From Coniella vitis (Eukaryota; Ascomycota; Sordariomycetes; Diaporthales; Schizoparmaceae): a DNA stretch of 64,000 nt. Both the position numbers and the translations under genes were made by a program. Below are positions 34,997 through 46,462 of this stretch, one piece after another. Under the pieces are notes generated by a model. It had not been told where the DNA came from. It was given only the letters and a program-made list of their open reading frames with translations, and did no database searches. Each line of letters begins with the position of its first letter. The first letter of the stretch is position 1. The stretch covers positions 558,001 to 622,000 of the forward strand of contig WUJK01000006.1 of assembly GCA_011317545.1 (NCBI GenBank), read 5' to 3'.

Positions 34997-35290
34997 CAAA
35001 AGCTGTGTTCCAGACTCACTTTCTTTGCTCTGCTGGCTTGGTATAATTGGCGGCGTGCATGTAAATCAGAAAGAAACTGAGCATGAAAGCGCCCAGCCCT
35101 GCCGAGGCAGATATCAGAATAGCCAATTGATGGAACGTCAGAGTGTTTCCCTTGAATAATGGCTCTTCCGAGACTAATTATGCCGGAATTGAGAATCAGC
35201 TGCCAACGAACTACCGGAAAGACCGTGATCAATCCAAAACCACTTACTATTCTGCGTCTCAGCTGTTGTGTTGCAAAAATGCCACTTCAT
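33056..35290 (-). CDS. Organic solute transporter Ost-alpha / TMEM184 (DUF300) family membrane protein
   Basis: Five exons (35248-35290, 35020-35173, 34499-34925, 33776-34409, 33056-33549) join in phase to 583 aa, ending in a stop at 33056. The N terminus is short (MKWHFCNTTAETQ). Seven or so hydrophobic segments follow, including LTFHQLAILISASAGLGAF, FFLIYMHAANYTKPAEQR, IRILFMVPVYAASNFLQL and SVAVAIAMYCIIQYYV, in the order typical of the family. The C-terminal 200 residues are hydrophilic: Pro/Gln-rich with an acidic DDDDG patch. In animals Ost-alpha transports steroids and bile acids as a heteromer; the fungal TMEM184-type proteins are poorly characterised and sit in endomembranes or plasma membrane. 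The transport substrate here is unknown. Splice junctions all carry GTAAGT, GTGAGT, GTACGT or GTAAGC donors. Confidence 0.87.
34964..34996. repeat. Poly(T) tract of 33 nt in intron 2 of the Ost-alpha-like gene
   Basis: A pure T homopolymer on the + strand, hence A on the transcript, inside the intron 34926-35019. Its length in the assembly may be inexact, but it is intronic, so the reading frame is unaffected. Confidence 0.9.
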
Positions 35291-38200
35291 CTTGGGCAGT
35301 CCTGACTGCGCAAGCAGTCCTTGCCGTGCAGAGTGCTCCTAGTGGTGTGTACCCAACCTGGGGTCTTGGGGAAAAGGTGTCGAAAATCGGCCCAAGTAAC
35401 GAGACTTGGGGAGAGGGGGAATTTGTTGCCGTCAAAGTTATCCAGAAGTCCAATGTCCCCAGCCACTGTCAGACTGTTTTTGTCTCCCTTAATTCCCCTT
35501 TTTGCTTGTTATGTGCTTTTCTTTTCTTGTTCACGGAACCCCAACTTTATTCAATTGAATGGTTTTCCCCTTCACGGGCGGTGCCTGCCAGCAATGACAA
35601 TCGGTGCTATGGCCTCGTCGTCCTCGGTTTGTTCGGAAGTGAAAGTGAAAATGAATCCTGACTGCTACCCTTTGTAGCAAGTGGACGCCCCTGTCTCGGC
35701 GTGTGCCTAAAAGAAAATGGCGGATTGGTGTCGAAGATCAGTCAGCGCGTGCGTTGACTGAGCGAATCGCAAGCAGACGCGCAGCAGCAAATGTATAACG
35801 GTTGATTTGCAGAGCGGGCGTCCTCCTACGTAGATTGGTCTTGGGCAGAGGATAGCGTCAAGTAACTGAGCTGAGAAAGGAACGTCGGGCCCAGGTGGTG
35901 CCAAGAATGTAGGGACGGATGCTGGTTTTACCCAAGCAGTGTCGAAGAAAAGAGGGAGCGGCGGCCGTGGGGGCCGGCAGCGTCGTCGTCGTCGTCGTCG
36001 GGAGTTGCTGTTGGTGATTATGGGGGCAAGTTGTGGCGATCCGTCGTCACTGTGTGTCTGTGTGCGTGGGCCGAGTAAGCAGGATGCTGCCAAAACGAGG
36101 CGTATGACAACCGGCCTTGTTTCGACCTCGCCCCGGGCGGCCGAGATGTCAGCACTTGTTTCGACCGGTACCTAACAGAAGCGAAGCGCCCTGTACCTGT
36201 AATTGGTGGGCGAGGAGAGCGGAACAGGCGGGCAGTCAGGTGGTTGGTGGGTGGGTAGCTGGCTGTGCTGTGCTGGCTCGCAGCAGGCGGTGCGGGTTGC
36301 GGCGGTGTCGTTGTTCGTTGGAGAGCAAGTGGGAGAGGGCTTTGAGTTTCGGTTGGCGGCAGCGGTGGTGATGGCGGTGCTCGCTGGGTCGTGGAGACAA
36401 AAAGAAGAGCAGGCAATCATTGATTCATTCCCTGCTGCTGTTGCGTGCCCGCCCGTAAGGGGGTGATGAGTGGGTGCGAGACGCGTATGTTTGGCACAAT
36501 GCGTGCCATGGGATGTGTGAACGAAAAATGAGTGACGGTGGGCGAGGGTGATTGCACACGGGACGCCTGGTTGATTAAGCACACGCCTTGGCCCAGCAGC
36601 CCAGCCCAGCCCAGCCCAGCCAACGGGTTTGGGATGATGGGCTTTCAGGCTTGTTCTCGGCAAGTCTCTGGGTGCCTTGCATTGACCATTGACCGCGAAA
36701 TCCGTCGAGATGGGGCCAAAAATGGCTGGGATGGCATTCCGTACGGTAATGTGCTGTGTTGTGCTGTGTGGCGCCCTGCAACCCAGAGACAAATAGAGCC
36801 CCCCCCCTGCTAGCGTTTGTGTCCCTACAAGGAGTATGTACTATGTAGATACGTCCGCAGTGTCCCACTGGGGGATCCTGGCTGGCTGGCTAGCTGGCTG
36901 GCTGGCTGGTACGATGGGTTGGGCGCTAACTCTGAATAACGTACAAGTATACCAGTACGCAGTAATCAGCCCGTTAGTCAGGTACTGCAGCTCACTATGC
37001 TTTAGGGCGCGAGCTAAGCGCGGATCTGCTGTTACAGCCCACTGTGACTGACATGCCACATAGTAGTGTGTGTGACTGAGACACCAGTCAAGCCACCCAT
37101 CGTGTTCTTTTTCGCTTGCTGCGGGACCCTTTTTTGACGATCCCGCATTCCGTCGTTTTTTCTCTTCTCTAATCAAGTCACTTCCCTCCCGGGAGTGTAC
37201 CCACCAGGCAATCCACCACGTTTGAGGCTGAGCTCCATTGTATTTGCATCCGCCGCTGCGTCACGTCCCGCCAAGTCTTGGCCATTACCTTCTACATAGT
37301 ACATGCCCCGATACCTAGGTAGTGCACAATATGTGGTTCAAATTGGTTATTTAGGTAGAAGCTGGGCTGGGCTGGTCTGTCGCGTGGCCAGTTCATTAAT
37401 CACAGCTTCTTTCCCGACAAAACCCTCCATATTGTCGACCATCAACGGACCACAAGCACTTAAACCTTGAGACCCTTTTTCTTATTTTTGGGCTGATTAC
37501 TTTTTCTGATGTACCAAAGTACACTTTTCCGTATGCGTGCCTGTACCATACGGCAGCAAGCAGCAGAGCAGACAGGCAGCCGCTACTAGGAATAGTAGCC
37601 GCGACTCTTTAATTCCCGATGGGCCCTCTCTGATCGACCCTTGCCAATCTCGATAACTCTGCGGCGGGCCACGGGCTGTGTCGAATCCAATTTTGGGACG
37701 GGCATTGTCTGGAGATAGGTCAGATCACGCATGTAAAAGCGTATGCTTGGGCATGAATCGGTATCTTCACCTGGCTGGTGTTGCTTTCGTGCACTGCGTT
37801 TCGTCTCCACTGGCGGCAGATTGGCCGGGTACATATAAAATGATGTTGAGGGTTTCTGATGACCGTCCAGCCAGCCTTGTTCTGTTCCTGTCCGGCATCA
37901 AAGTTTAACATTGGCCTTTTATCTCGGCCATCCAGGGCCAATAATGTCTTGTGCCAAACGAACAAGAGGACAAGTTGCCAATGACCCAGCGTACCCCAGG
38001 GGCTGTAAAGCAAAAAGTGTAATCCGTCTTTTCGCACTCAGCCACCTATCCTGACGGCTTACTCCCTACTGACTTCCAGTCCTTTCGATGCCATACGGCT
38101 CTGTGCTGTGTATTTGACTTTCGCTATCCTTGAGCCTCCCCATCCAGTGTCCACTGCGACTCTTACCACTTCCTGTGCCTGTGCCTGTCCCTCTTCCACG

Positions 38201-39118
38201 TCACAACAAGTACAAGCCCCCCAAAGACAAGCCTCGGAACACAGCTTTTCACCCACCATGGAATGACCATCCCGCTTGGCCTCAACCATGCTAGCAAATC
38301 AAACGCGACTCTTGTTGCGAACAGCAAGATACCACGACAAGATTTCTCCACCACTGCAATACCCGCAATGAAGCTTGACGGATGATCAGGGGTGTGCCGT
38401 CACACTTCTATTGACACGACGTTTGGTGGGTGGCCAGGCCCGGCCGCCTTGCGCGGCCGCACATGTGGTTGTAGCCAGATGGACCACAAAGCTTTACATA
38501 GTAGCACACTCTGCTGAACGTGACAGCTAGATAGACTATAAGCATAGTATATCTTACAGAGAGGCTTGACGTCTCTAATCGGGACATCCGTCAGCCCGAG
38601 TCAGAATGCTGCGTTAAGCGAGTTCTTGTGCTTCGTTGTATGTATGTTTCTTTTTGTTGTCTTTCCTTGTAGGTCCTCCTCTGGTCAATGCTCGTTGGCA
38701 CGGTCAATAGACTTGTGCTAAGCATAGTTGGCCATAAGAATACACAGTATTCTGGCTGGTTGGTTGGCTCCGCCCGTGCTATGTGCAGAGGGCCCTTGCC
38801 ATGGTTCTGCCTTTATGATGGCGCGTTTCGACGTCTCTGCGCTGCCACAACTGCTTGGATGTGAATGTTGGCGGAGTGAATTCTGTGGCGCTTCCAACGG
38901 TGTACCGAGATGATAAACCAATTCGGTGGCTGCAGTGTCAGAGGCATCTCTCAGCATGCTTGTCCTTCTCTGCTGGATCATCGGGCAGAGAAACAGTCAC
39001 AAACAACGGCGCTCGCCGCTACAGATGGTCGATCGATCTAGACGCGAGAGCCTCGGGATGCCAGCGTGACAATATTTGCCGTGAACCTGTTCCGGCACAG
39101 CCCACCGATTCTACCGTG
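35291..39118. other. 3.8-kb region with no supported gene
   Basis: The longest non-repetitive gene-free stretch here. It includes a (CCCAG)n tract near 36592-36620, a CTGG tetranucleotide tract near 36879-36908, a CGTCGT run near 35979-36001, copies of the TACATAGTA motif (36838-36848, 37292-37302, 38495-38503) and a TACCTAGGTA palindrome at 37312-37321. Open frames here have biased, unstructured compositions. Regulatory DNA, non-coding RNA or a gene with tiny exons cannot be excluded. Confidence 0.45.
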
Positions 39119-39604
39119 TCAGCTAAAGCGTCTGCCCATCAGTAGTTCATAGTAAGCTTGCTGATCTTGTTCGGTGCCGAGCACAGAGTCTGGTTGCACG
39201 CGAGGCTGCTCTACCGGCTCCGGATTGAAAGTCATGTCTAGGAAGTCCTCTAGTGTTTCGTTAGGCGCGAATCCGAGTGAACCAAGTGTTTGAGAAAAGC
39301 CGAGAGACCTTGCGTCATGTTAGTCCAAGCACAATACGCGGCAGAGCGGATACGGGCGGACATATGGTGGCACGTACGATCTTGCTGCATCTTTTGCCAG
39401 GATATCAGAAAAGGAAATAGATTCTTGGCGAGGTTTGTGTTGAGACGGAGTGCTGGACTGCCTTGGCCTGCCGCCGTCATCCTGTGACGATGGTGATGCG
39501 TTGGGGAGATATCCAAAGGGAATGCTCTCGGACTTGGTCATTGACAGATCATCGGCCAGGCCAGCGCTGGGAGCGGACGCTACGGAGTCGGGGTTTGAGG
39601 CATA

Positions 39605-39671
<67 letters not shown>

Positions 39672-40584
39672 GACTGAGCCGTGGAAGGGGACATATGAGC
39701 GGCAGCAGGGGCAGAGGGCGCGGAGCCATCAGGGAGGGTACCGTTTGTTTTGTCGGAAGCTGTTGGTTCGTCGGGGAAGAAGGCTTTGAAAACACCGCTT
39801 TGCTGCCATGCCTGTATGAAAAACTCTTGCTGGGATGGGTCTTTGATGGCCTTGACAAGTCGCTGGCCCTCTGGCTGCCGGAGGTAGCCCTCAACGACAG
39901 GGCCTAAACTCGGAATGAGGTTCAAGGCGACCCCCCACGCCGCAGCGCTTTCTCTCAAGGTGTGCAGAGCACTTCGGTAACCCTGCGCTGGACCCCGTTT
40001 CTTTTGAGGCCGCAAGTACAAGCACGACTTATTATGCCTTTGGCAGTAGCCACACCGCGGCTTCGCGTTGTCGCAAGGCTGATGATTCACGTGACAGAAG
40101 TCGCAACTATGCAAGAGGTCAAGTCAGCCGAGCTTTGTGTTGATTCAAGTACAAGGAATCGATGCGGTGTCGCGCATGCGTGCGTAGTAGGTGAGAAAGG
40201 ACCAAGGTATATAGGTACATGAATGAGTGAACATGAATATCCCTGGGTAGGGCTTGCGCGTCCCAAAGAATGGATAGTCAAGGAGCTCAGGTGGTGCCCA
40301 GGATGGAGGGCAACCCAGGAACTCGCGTAGCTTTGCGCTCACGCGCAGACGCACTCACGCACACATCAGAAGGTTTAAGAAAAACTGGGAGCTAAAACTA
40401 ACGCTCGAGAGCTCTTTTTCCTCTTGCGAGGATTGGCAGGGGCAGACGTCGTGCCTGTGGCTGAATCGTCGACAGCAGAGGCAGCTGCGTCGAGGTCTCG
40501 ATCAGGGTCTTGATCGACTGCTTGGGGCTCAACAGAGCCTTCTGCAGCGATTCCAGTGCCTGCCAGGTCGTTGAAGTCGGACAT
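39119..40584 (-). CDS. Short Zn2Cys6 binuclear-cluster transcription factor with polyglutamine
   Basis: Three exons, 40403-40584, 39378-40106 and 39119-39308, give 366 aa. Introns use GTTAGT and GTACGT donors. The first exon is acidic and ends in a basic patch (PRKRKKSSRA); the intron falls immediately before the first zinc ligand. The cluster is C62-x2-C65-x6-C72-x6-C79-x2-C82-x6-C89, the fungal GAL4-type DNA-binding domain, followed by KKRGPAQGYRSAL, a basic linker reminiscent of RGT1-like factors. About 22 glutamines are encoded by alternating CAG/CAA codons. No fungal-specific middle homology region fits in the remaining length, so this is a short regulator. The C terminus is acidic (LEDFLDMTF), a possible activation region. 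Target genes are unknown. Confidence 0.88.
39605..39670. repeat. (TTGCTG)11 hexanucleotide repeat encoding polyQ
   Basis: Eleven perfect TTGCTG units on the + strand (CAGCAA on the coding strand) inside the Zn2Cys6 gene. The alternating codon pattern makes this a hexamer expansion rather than a simple CAG tract. Confidence 0.92.
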
Positions 40585-41817
40585 TATGGCTCGTTGGTGA
40601 GGAAGAGTGTAGAGCACCTCTTGTGCTCTGTGCTACTGGAAGAGGAGGAGCAGCTGCTGCATCGGCATGAACAAGGCGTACTCGGGGGCGTCTTGGCTAG
40701 CCGCCTTGCTGCTGTGGCGGCTTGCGAGGCAGGATACTCGACCTCAGCACCACCCAAAGGCTCAAAGGTCGCACGCTATGACTGTGGATCTGTGCTTGGT
40801 GGTGAGGGCGACGTTACGAGACTCCAAAAGGCCTGGAGAGGTCAACTGGTGTTGCGGAGACGGGAATCGGGGACCAATGGCTGCTTGTGCATTGGCGGCT
40901 TGCTGTCTACGCACTATCGAAGAGCCGAGTATGGGGATAGGCTTGCTCCTTCAGAAGGCCACAGGCTGTGGGGATGCTGGAGGCATGGGGCCGGGAAGGC
41001 ACTAGAGCCCCAGCTTCAGTGGGACGCCAGCCTTCGAAGCTACGAAGCTCAGAAGAGTGTAGAGGGAGCCACGGGCAGTTTACATAGAGTATCGGTCCCT
41101 GACCACTACATATGCCCGCGACCTGGACTCACACCCACATTGACGATGGTTGTGTTGAGAATGCGATATAAGAGTGAATACACCGCTGCACCAAGAAACT
41201 TTGGGTCATCGATCGCTATCCATTGACAATTTTTGGCATGCTCGAAAGACACATTGCGCATCGGGCGGAATATGCCGAAGTACGAGCTGGATACCCAGGT
41301 CTGTGTGCCGAATTCAAGTACTATGTACCTTGTACATGGAAGCGCTTTCAGTACCTGCGGCAAGTGCGAGCATCCCCTCCTGCCATGCAAGTGCTTGGCC
41401 CCTCACCTATCCAAGCTCGCAAACGCAATCTTGGGAGTTTTTGTCGCATCGTAACAATAACTTTGGAATGCTGTGGTCTTCTTCTTTGCTACGTCTGCTT
41501 CGTGAACATCAACTTGGGAAGGCCATGAAGCCTTTCCTCTAGGCACTTGTCGATCCGGCCTGCAGCCCCCGGCCCTCGTCGCAAGGGACCAAGAATATCC
41601 AGAGCGCTGGCTTCGATTCCAGCGGGAAGATATCTTTTCCGCCGGCCCGTCTCAGCAACACGCCAAATGCCGCCAACGTGCCAACGTCTGTCCACCCCGA
41701 TTCCCTCTTTTTGAACCGTGTGCCTCTCGACCCGCGGGCCTTGGACTTGAACTGCCTGGATTTGGATTTGGATTTGGATTTGAATGCCCTCCTTCAACAG
41801 CTCCAGCTTTAGCCTTC
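40585..41817. promoter_or_regulatory. Divergent promoter region, Zn2Cys6 / quinate repressor
   Basis: About 1.23 kb between two divergent regulatory genes. It contains an exact GTACTATGTAC at 41318-41328 with GTACAT beside it, about 490 bp upstream of the repressor ATG. A short TGGATT repeat near 41757-41781 is probably in the repressor's leader. No gene was recognised. Confidence 0.45.
41318..41328. promoter_or_regulatory. GTACTATGTAC near-palindrome, exact copy 4
   Basis: Lies between the divergent Zn2Cys6 and quinate-repressor genes and is followed within a few bases by another GTAC (TTGTACAT). Confidence 0.5.
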
Positions 41818-44421
41818 ATGCTCTCCCACGCATCTGCCCATGCTCCCGCGGCAGCAGCACCCATTGCGCACCACCCGCGGCCCTCACCAGCAGCAGTAGC
41901 AACAACAACTGCGACGCCCCGGCATGTCCCAGCCGGCATCGAGGACATGGCTATTGGCGATTCCGTGACCATTGCACCCTCGAACGCGCGCATCTTCAGC
42001 CCTGATGCCTCTATTGTCCTTGTTGGTTGTCGAGGCGCAGGCAAGCGCTCGCTCGGCTTTATTGGCGCTCTACACCTTCATCGCCGTCTCATCACCGAAG
42101 ACTATTATTTCCACCATGTCACTGGCCTCAGCCGTTTGGAGTTTCTGCGCAAGCATGGCAAACTCGAGTTCAACCGCCGAAATGACCAAGTTTTCAAGCG
42201 CATGCTCGATGAGCATCGCCACAAAGCCATTATTGAGTGCGGAATGAGCAGCTTTTCCGACGACGCCCAGGACGCTCTACGTCTATTTGCCGAGACCAAC
42301 CCCGTCATATATATCCACCGCGAAAAGGAAGAGATTCTGCGCCTGCTCGATTCTCCCGATGGCGAGCGCGTTCTCCGCGCAGATCAGAAGCACAGATCGT
42401 GCACCAACCTCGAATACTACAACCTGCACGACTCATCCAGGTCCAAAGCTGTGCCGTCCCACGACGGCTCCACCGCCGGCCCTTGGGAGACCCCCTCCAG
42501 CCTTCTCTATGCCAAACAAGACTTCACTCGCTTCATTGACTTCATTACTGGCCAGGGCTTCGCCACACTGTTGGTCCAGAGCCCTTTTGCCGTCAGGGCG
42601 ATTCCGCCAGAGTTCAGGCAGTACTCGTATGCCCTGCGACTGCGTCTCTCGTACCTGCTGCACCTGGATTTCGAATGGGACGATTTCGAAGCTAGGGGTG
42701 ACTGCGTTGAGCTTATCATTGACCACTGGCCACCCAATCTCTACGATGCGATTGCAAAATGCATTGCCCTCATCCGCAGGAAAATGGCCGTTCCCATCAT
42801 TTACCATGTGGAGGAATGCCCGAGAGAGGAGCGGCGGCGCAGTGCAGAGGAAAAGTCACGCGTGGACACGGAACTACTCGAACTCGGTCTTCGATTGGGC
42901 GTCGAGTATCTGAGTCTGGACCTTCAACGCAAAGACATTCCCATATCAAGGATTCTGGCACTCAAGGGTCGGTCCAAGATCATGGGTAATTATTGGAACG
43001 TCGGCTTTTTGACGACACCCTGGGCGGATGATATTCACCTTCGAGACTATCAGCAGGCCAAGGCTCTCGGCTGCGACCTTGTTCGAATGGTGCGCTTCTG
43101 CTCAGGGGATAGCTCTGTAGAGATGCTTCGTGACTTTCGAGCAAAGGTAGATGCCTTGATTCCGGACCCCAAGCCACCACTCGTGGCATTTGACTTTTCC
43201 ATCCTTGGGATACGGACTCCACTCCAGTCGCGCATCCTCAATCCCGTCAAGCACCCACTGATGGAAAATGAACGCGATCACCTGGCAACCGTCAATACCG
43301 CCGCCAGTTGCCTTGGCGCACTGTTCAAGCAAGGTGAACTTGAGCCACTACATTTCTACACGCTGGGTGCAGACGTCTCTTACTCACTTTCTCCATGCAT
43401 GCATCATGTAGCCTACGAGTACACGGGCATGCCACATACGTTCTCTGCTGAGGCCTGTTCAACGTTGGAAGACCTCAACTTGATTTGCAGTGACACCTCC
43501 TTTGGTGGCGCTTCCTTGACGGCTCCTTTCAAGGTAGCCATTGTGCCGCACATCAAGCTCAAGAGCCACCATGCAACAGTCATTGGCGCCGTCAATGTGT
43601 TGCTTCCCCTGCGAGGCAAGACGGACTTTATTCTCGATCACGCGAATTCACGCAACAGAGCCGGCCTTACCAGCGAGTTTTATGGCGACAATACAGACTG
43701 GTCATCCGTCTTCACCTGTTTACAGCGAAGCATTCGTCCACGCAACTACGTGCGCGCCTCCAAGACAACAGCGCTCGTGATTGGCGCGGGGGGACAAGCC
43801 AGAGCATCTATTTACGCGCTTATACAACTCGGCTGCCGCAACATTTTCATCTTCAACCGTACGGTCTCCAATGCTCACGTTGTGGCTGACCATTTCAACA
43901 GCTGGGCCTACACGCAGGGCATGACTCCTGGTAAAGGAGCAATCACAAAAGTTTGCCATGTCATACCGTCCCTATGGGAACCATGGCCTCAGCCATTTGA
44001 GCAACCGACAATTATTATGTCCTGTGTACCGGCCACAGGCGTGAATGGTCAGCCACCCGCAGACTTTGAGATGCCCCTGCAGTGGCTCGGGAGCCCGACT
44101 GGAGGCGTTGTAGTAGAGGTAAGTCATAATCCTGCTATTATGTTGAAAAGTGGATCCAGAAAAGTGCTGTACTGACATGAAGTCCAGTTGGCTTATGAGC
44201 CATTGATAACGCCGCTTGTTGCCCAAATGCGGGCATTTCGGGATACAAAGAATCCAGCCTGGACTGTGGTCGACGGCCTCGAAAACGTGAGCGAGATGGC
44301 TATTGAGGCATTTGAGCTCATGACGGGGCGACTGGCACCGAAGAGAGTGATGAAAGAGGCGTGTAGGAAGACGTGGGAGCAGCAGACGAGAGAACGTTCA
44401 TCCAAGTCTGTAAGGGCGTAA
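41818..44421 (+). CDS. qutR: Quinate utilisation repressor (QutR/qa-1S), AROM-derived
   Basis: Exons 41818-44118 and 44188-44421 (69-nt intron, GTAAGT...TCCAG) give 844 aa. The layout copies the last three domains of the pentafunctional AROM enzyme: shikimate-kinase-like (about 60-240; P-loop GCRGAGKRS with K76), type I 3-dehydroquinase-like (about 250-480) and shikimate-dehydrogenase-like (about 500-844; SYSLSP 522-526, SLTAPFK to K572, GDNTDW 623-628, NADP loop GAGGQA 656-661, and VVVELAYEPL across the intron). QutR/qa-1S is known not as an enzyme but as the repressor that binds the activator QutA/qa-1F and releases it when quinate or its metabolites accumulate. Consistently, the residue after the P-loop lysine is Arg, and the position expected for the dehydroquinase Schiff-base lysine reads Arg (LVRMV, R423). 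No other quinate gene is nearby. Confidence 0.9.
44119..44187 (+). other. Intron of the quinate repressor gene
   Basis: 69 nt, donor GTAAGT, acceptor GTCCAG, phase 0. It splits the conserved VVVE/LAYEPL motif of the shikimate-dehydrogenase-like domain, which confirms the junction. Confidence 0.85.
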
Positions 44422-45277
44422 TACTGAGCTTGATGAAGCTTGCCCTTAATCATGACAGGATCAGCTCGAAAAGCTCGCTTTCCAGAGCCAGCCCTGCAAT
44501 AATGCCCCAATATGCGGCAAAATAGGAGGCTCCCAGGATTTGTGCGGCCTTGTCGAACCTGTGAACGGCCAGGATTCCAAAGATATTCGCCCATTTGGAT
44601 TCGATCCAGACATGGCAGATCCAGTCTTTTCTTTATGTGACACAATACTGAACCTACAAGCTGAGTGTTATGCGACTACACATTGGACCCTGCAGTATTC
44701 TTTTCTCTGGGAAAGCCGTTTGCATCAGTTCTTGTTACTCTGCTCCGGTTTCACTCTAGTTTCCATGTATAACTGACTATCGATTTGGCAAGGCTGGTAT
44801 GGCTGCACGAGGTTGACCCCGCCTCCGACAAGTGCTGACAATCTGAGCTGCGCCACACTAGACTTGCTTCTCTATGTCGGAGGCATCCAATCTCATCATG
44901 CAGTGACCTTGGGTCACCGAGCGTCAACTACGTCTATTTTACTCTGGCGCTCGCATGTTCCTCACGCTCGTCTTTGCAGCTTCCGGTTCCTTTGCTTCCA
45001 AACGTATCCGCACTCAACTCGGATTTGCATTCACACGACCACAACCCCGTATCCATGGTGTAACGGAGCCGAGGCCAGGAAGTCAATCAACCATACGTCG
45101 CAGATTACACTCTCAATAGATTCAAGACGCATATGGGAAACGCCGCACAGTTGGGTTGAATTCCAGAATTGCTGCATTGCACAACTATCAGTCCATGTCA
45201 TCGGGTATCCAGTCTCCAATTATCGTCTGAACAGCTACTCATATTCAAGTGCCGTACCATACACCCGATCCGAGATC
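44422..45277. other. Intergenic spacer
   Basis: About 860 bp, holding the 3' flank of the quinate repressor and the promoter and leader of the next gene. The frame of the downstream gene stays open far upstream, but without an ATG and with no protein-like character. Confidence 0.4.
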
Positions 45278-46462
45278 ATGGCTGGTGACGAGTATAACCG
45301 AATCCAACCGTCCGATAAAGATCGACTGGGAATTTTCTATAATCAGGAACTGGAAAGGGATCTGCCCCCCACACCAAACTCTGTTACACTCGAAAGCCCC
45401 ATCTCACCACTGGGCAGGAACACTCGGGGGAGCCTCTCCACCATCAACAGCTCAACCAACACGCAAGACGACATCAACTATGCTGATACTCGTCATCAGA
45501 CAGCGACAAGCGCGACCCCGCCGCCTTATTCTGGGCCTTCAAGCACAGTGCAACTCGTTGCTACAACCCCTACACAACCTTTCACATCCTCGCAAGGTCC
45601 CCAAAGGCACCATGGTCTTCCAGCAATCAACTATGGCCTCTATTCACCGCCATTGTTTGAGCTTTCTTCGGATTGTACATCTCTGAAATCGAATGCGCCA
45701 TATCTCTCCACTTCTGTATCGGCCCTTGTCAATATGGTCCGCACACAGTCAACGATCCCGCCCAAGCCACAGATTCACATTACTGGTGGGGGCAGTCACA
45801 AGCCTGACTTTGCGTTGAAGCTTAATCTTATGCACCTTCTGGTCCCAGATAACTCTACCAGGGCGCGAATGGATTACATCCGTACAGTCGCACCTGGCGA
45901 GATGGCCCTACGCGGCGGGATGAAGCCATCCGTAACGCCAGACCTTGGCGATGCGGCTGGCTTGGAAGACTGGGCGCGCCGGTTCGTGAAGGATACCTCG
46001 CCCGTCAAAGCCTTCGTCCTAGAGCGGACTGTAGTCAATATGGATACCGATTGGCTCGAGGGCCAGGTACGGAGCCTGATAGTCTCGATGGGGTACAAGG
46101 GCACTGTGAGCGTCAAGTTCCCCATCACACACGCCAAAGTAATTGTGCAAAACCCAGACCGCGTCAACAAGTTTTTTACGGGTCTCACGACACTATTTAC
46201 TGGCAAGAGCACTTATGAAGTCGCCCAAGCAGTTTGGCCCTTTGCATCCTGCAGAAGGGACGAGCCAGGGCTCCAGCCTGGGCAACGAGTATTTGCGGTG
46301 CAGAGTGAAGAGCAATGGTGGCGGGAGTGGGCACAACCGCTGCGATATGCCATTGCCACCCGTAGGCATGGCTGGGTTACGGTTGAGGACAAGCTTGAAG
46401 CTATCATGGAGGGGAAAGGAAAAGGGATTACGTGGGTGGATTATTATGACACTGTGTCGTAA
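45278..46462 (+). CDS. Hypothetical fungal protein with disordered N terminus
   Basis: Intronless 394-aa frame from ATG 45278 (context ATCATGG). Residues 1-150 are Ser/Thr/Pro-rich and probably disordered (LERDLPPTPNSVTLESPISP). Residues about 160-394 look globular, with conserved-looking patches: PQIHITGGGSHKPDFALKL, GLEDWARRFVKDTSPVKAFV, SMGYKGTVSVKFPITHAKV and EQWWREWAQPLRYAIATRR. No signal peptide or membrane helix is evident. I do not recognise the family; a fungus-restricted protein is likely. The alternative longer frame from 44813 lacks an ATG and was rejected. Confidence 0.75.
   Translation: MAGDEYNRIQPSDKDRLGIFYNQELERDLPPTPNSVTLESPISPLGRNTRGSLSTINSSTNTQDDINYADTRHQTATSATPPPYSGPSSTVQLVATTPTQPFTSSQGPQRHHGLPAINYGLYSPPLFELSSDCTSLKSNAPYLSTSVSALVNMVRTQSTIPPKPQIHITGGGSHKPDFALKLNLMHLLVPDNSTRARMDYIRTVAPGEMALRGGMKPSVTPDLGDAAGLEDWARRFVKDTSPVKAFVLERTVVNMDTDWLEGQVRSLIVSMGYKGTVSVKFPITHAKVIVQNPDRVNKFFTGLTTLFTGKSTYEVAQAVWPFASCRRDEPGLQPGQRVFAVQSEEQWWREWAQPLRYAIATRRHGWVTVEDKLEAIMEGKGKGITWVDYYDTVS

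Noticed and set aside
36172..36792. 206-codon minus-strand frame in the gene-free stretch
   Set aside because: Non-ATG start, composition driven by short tandem repeats, no domain, no splice partners.
44813..45277. 155-codon upstream extension of the unknown gene at 45278
   Set aside because: It lacks an in-frame ATG start and reads like leader sequence; ATG 45278 has a good context.
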